A stretch of 64,000 bases of DNA from Deltaproteobacteria bacterium (GTDB taxonomy: Bacteria > Myxococcota_A > UBA796 > UBA2385): the NCBI GenBank assembly GCA_018401435.1, contig JAGYJW010000022.1, positions 1-64,000 of the forward strand. Reading direction: 5' to 3'. The notes below the pieces were generated by a model, which made no database searches, was not told where the DNA came from, and worked only from the letters and a program-made list of their open reading frames with translations. Every line of letters starts with the position of its first letter. Positions within the stretch are counted from its first letter, which is position 1. Shown one piece after another: positions 63,061 to 64,000 of the stretch. The position numbers and the translations under genes were made by a program.

Positions 63061-64000
63061 GGGCGGTCCTTGTGGGCGGGATCGGGTGCGACCACCCGGC
63101 CCCACTCCGCGGCGTCCAGGGCGACGATGGGGTCCTTGACCTGACCTTCTGGCGCGCCCGCGGCAACCCGGTCGCGCCGAAAGCGGGCATAGGCCCCGTC
63201 GGCCAGGGCGCAAAGCTTGGGTGGTCCCAGGCGGCTGCTCCTGCGCTTGGACGCGTATTCGAGGTTCAGGCTGCAGAGCGCGGTGTCGAATCGCGCCAGG
63301 AGCGCCGGCCCGAGCGCGGGATCCAGGCCCTCCAGGGCCAGCTCCAGAAAGGGGATCTCGGCGAGGTGGGCCCGGGCCGTGAATCCCACCGGGCGGGCGC
63401 CGGTGGCCCGGGCGGCCTCGCGCATGGCGGCCGAGACCTGGTCCTCGGTCACCTTCTCTCCCGTGGCGTTGACGAAGCGGCCGGACTTGCCGATAAAGCG
63501 CACCACGGGTGTGTTCTCGCAGCGGCCGATCACCTCGATCTCATCCTGCATATCGTAGCGGTACAGGCCCGCCTCGGTGCTGATGACCAGGCGCAGGCGC
63601 TCGCCAGCTTCGATCTCCCAGGCCCAGCGCGGCTCACCGTCCTCCCCCACGAATTCGAGGAGGTGGCCCAGGGTCCACAAGACGCCTCCGCCCCAGTCTG
63701 CACCCATGGGCACGGCAAAATAGCCCTCGCTGGCGGTGATGCCGACCTCTCGCACCGGCACCTCCCCCCCCAAGGCCTCGGGCAGGCGCTCGACGAAATA
63801 GGCCGCGCTGCCTCCCTTCCAGCAATTCACGGTGCTGAGGCGGGGCCACAAGGACAGGGGCCGCCAATCCGTCGGCACCGGCCGCTTGCGCAGCTGGCGC
63901 TCCAGGCGCGCCCTCTGGGCGGCAGGCAGGGCGGCGGCAGGACCCGCCCGCAGGCGGCCATCGGACAGGTCCTGGCTGAGCTCAGCGCGCCACTGGGCCA
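63057..64000 (-). CDS. GH3 auxin-responsive promoter family protein (acyl-adenylate amidosynthetase-like), 5' end outside window
   Basis: The frame is open to the right window edge (314 codons visible). GH3-family segments: V-N-C-W-K-G-G-S-A-A-Y-F, Y-F-A-V-P-M, L-V-I-S-T-E-A-G-L-Y-R-Y-D-M-Q-D with the Y-R-Y-D core of the nucleotide site, V-R-F-I-G-K-S-G-R-F and G-E-K-V-T-E-D-Q-V. GH3 enzymes adenylate a carboxylic acid and often join it to an amine. Bacterial members are found in myxobacteria and Bacteroidetes with unknown substrates. Coupled to the glycosyltransferase downstream. Confidence 0.8.
   Translation of the reverse strand, partial: AQWRAELSQDLSDGRLRAGPAAALPAAQRARLERQLRKRPVPTDWRPLSLWPRLSTVNCWKGGSAAYFVERLPEALGGEVPVREVGITASEGYFAVPMGADWGGGVLWTLGHLLEFVGEDGEPRWAWEIEAGERLRLVISTEAGLYRYDMQDEIEVIGRCENTPVVRFIGKSGRFVNATGEKVTEDQVSAAMREAARATGARPVGFTARAHLAEIPFLELALEGLDPALGPALLARFDTALCSLNLEYASKRRSSRLGPPKLCALADGAYARFRRDRVAAGAPEGQVKDPIVALDAAEWGRVVAPDPAHKDRP

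Overview
The window is GC-rich chromosomal DNA from a Gram-negative bacterium, most likely a member of the Myxococcota (Deltaproteobacteria in older schemes) or a close relative. This is inferred from gene content: many outer-membrane lipoproteins, one with tandem Asp/Cys-rich calcium-binding-type repeats; a Hanks-type Ser/Thr kinase with a PEGA-like tail; an FHA-GAF-sigma54 activator; PilZ; and a two-subunit 2-oxoacid:ferredoxin oxidoreductase. Coding density is high. Most neighbours overlap by 4 nt (ATGA, GTGA, TTGA) or converge with overlapping ends.

1-6.6 kb is an accessory integrated element. It holds a truncated sigma-70-like gene, a double-XRE regulator, a chain of small unrecognised genes linked by ATGA overlaps around a DEDDh exonuclease, an excisionase-like HTH protein and a tyrosine integrase. 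The integrase 3' end runs into a tRNA-Ala gene, the likely attachment site; tRNA-Ile lies beside it. 6.8-16.7 kb is a minus-strand cell-surface cluster: two lipoproteins, a 1185-aa metallopeptidase/beta-propeller/barrel-like protein, an outer-membrane barrel protein and a methyltransferase. 16.9-20.6 kb holds korA-korB plus a HAD phosphatase. 20.6-24.1 kb holds a 2-hydroxyacid dehydrogenase and a membrane sulfatase, both broken by frameshifts, and a lipoprotein.

The most interesting locus is 24.2-24.8 kb. It encodes a thioredoxin-like lipoprotein whose redox motif is U-G-Y-C: the first Cys position is an in-frame TGA followed at once by a SECIS-like hairpin, so this is a predicted selenoprotein. 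Next comes an acyl-CoA dehydrogenase with a FadR-type operator over its predicted start site, then alanine racemase, a PilZ sensor, small envelope proteins, NamZ, DUF362, a broken class II amidotransferase, TatB/TatC, a frameshifted biotin-dependent carboxylase and Lon.

43.7-64 kb holds membrane proteins, an SCP2/CoA-transferase/mini-membrane-protein operon, a regulator-kinase-lipoprotein operon, a sigma-54 activator operon ending in coaE, apt, exoD, an MscS channel, a YyaL-type thioredoxin-domain protein, a glycosyltransferase and a GH3-like enzyme cut by the window end.

At least eight genes, including normally conserved ones, carry frameshifts at short G/C runs. Consensus errors in the assembly explain these better than widespread gene decay.
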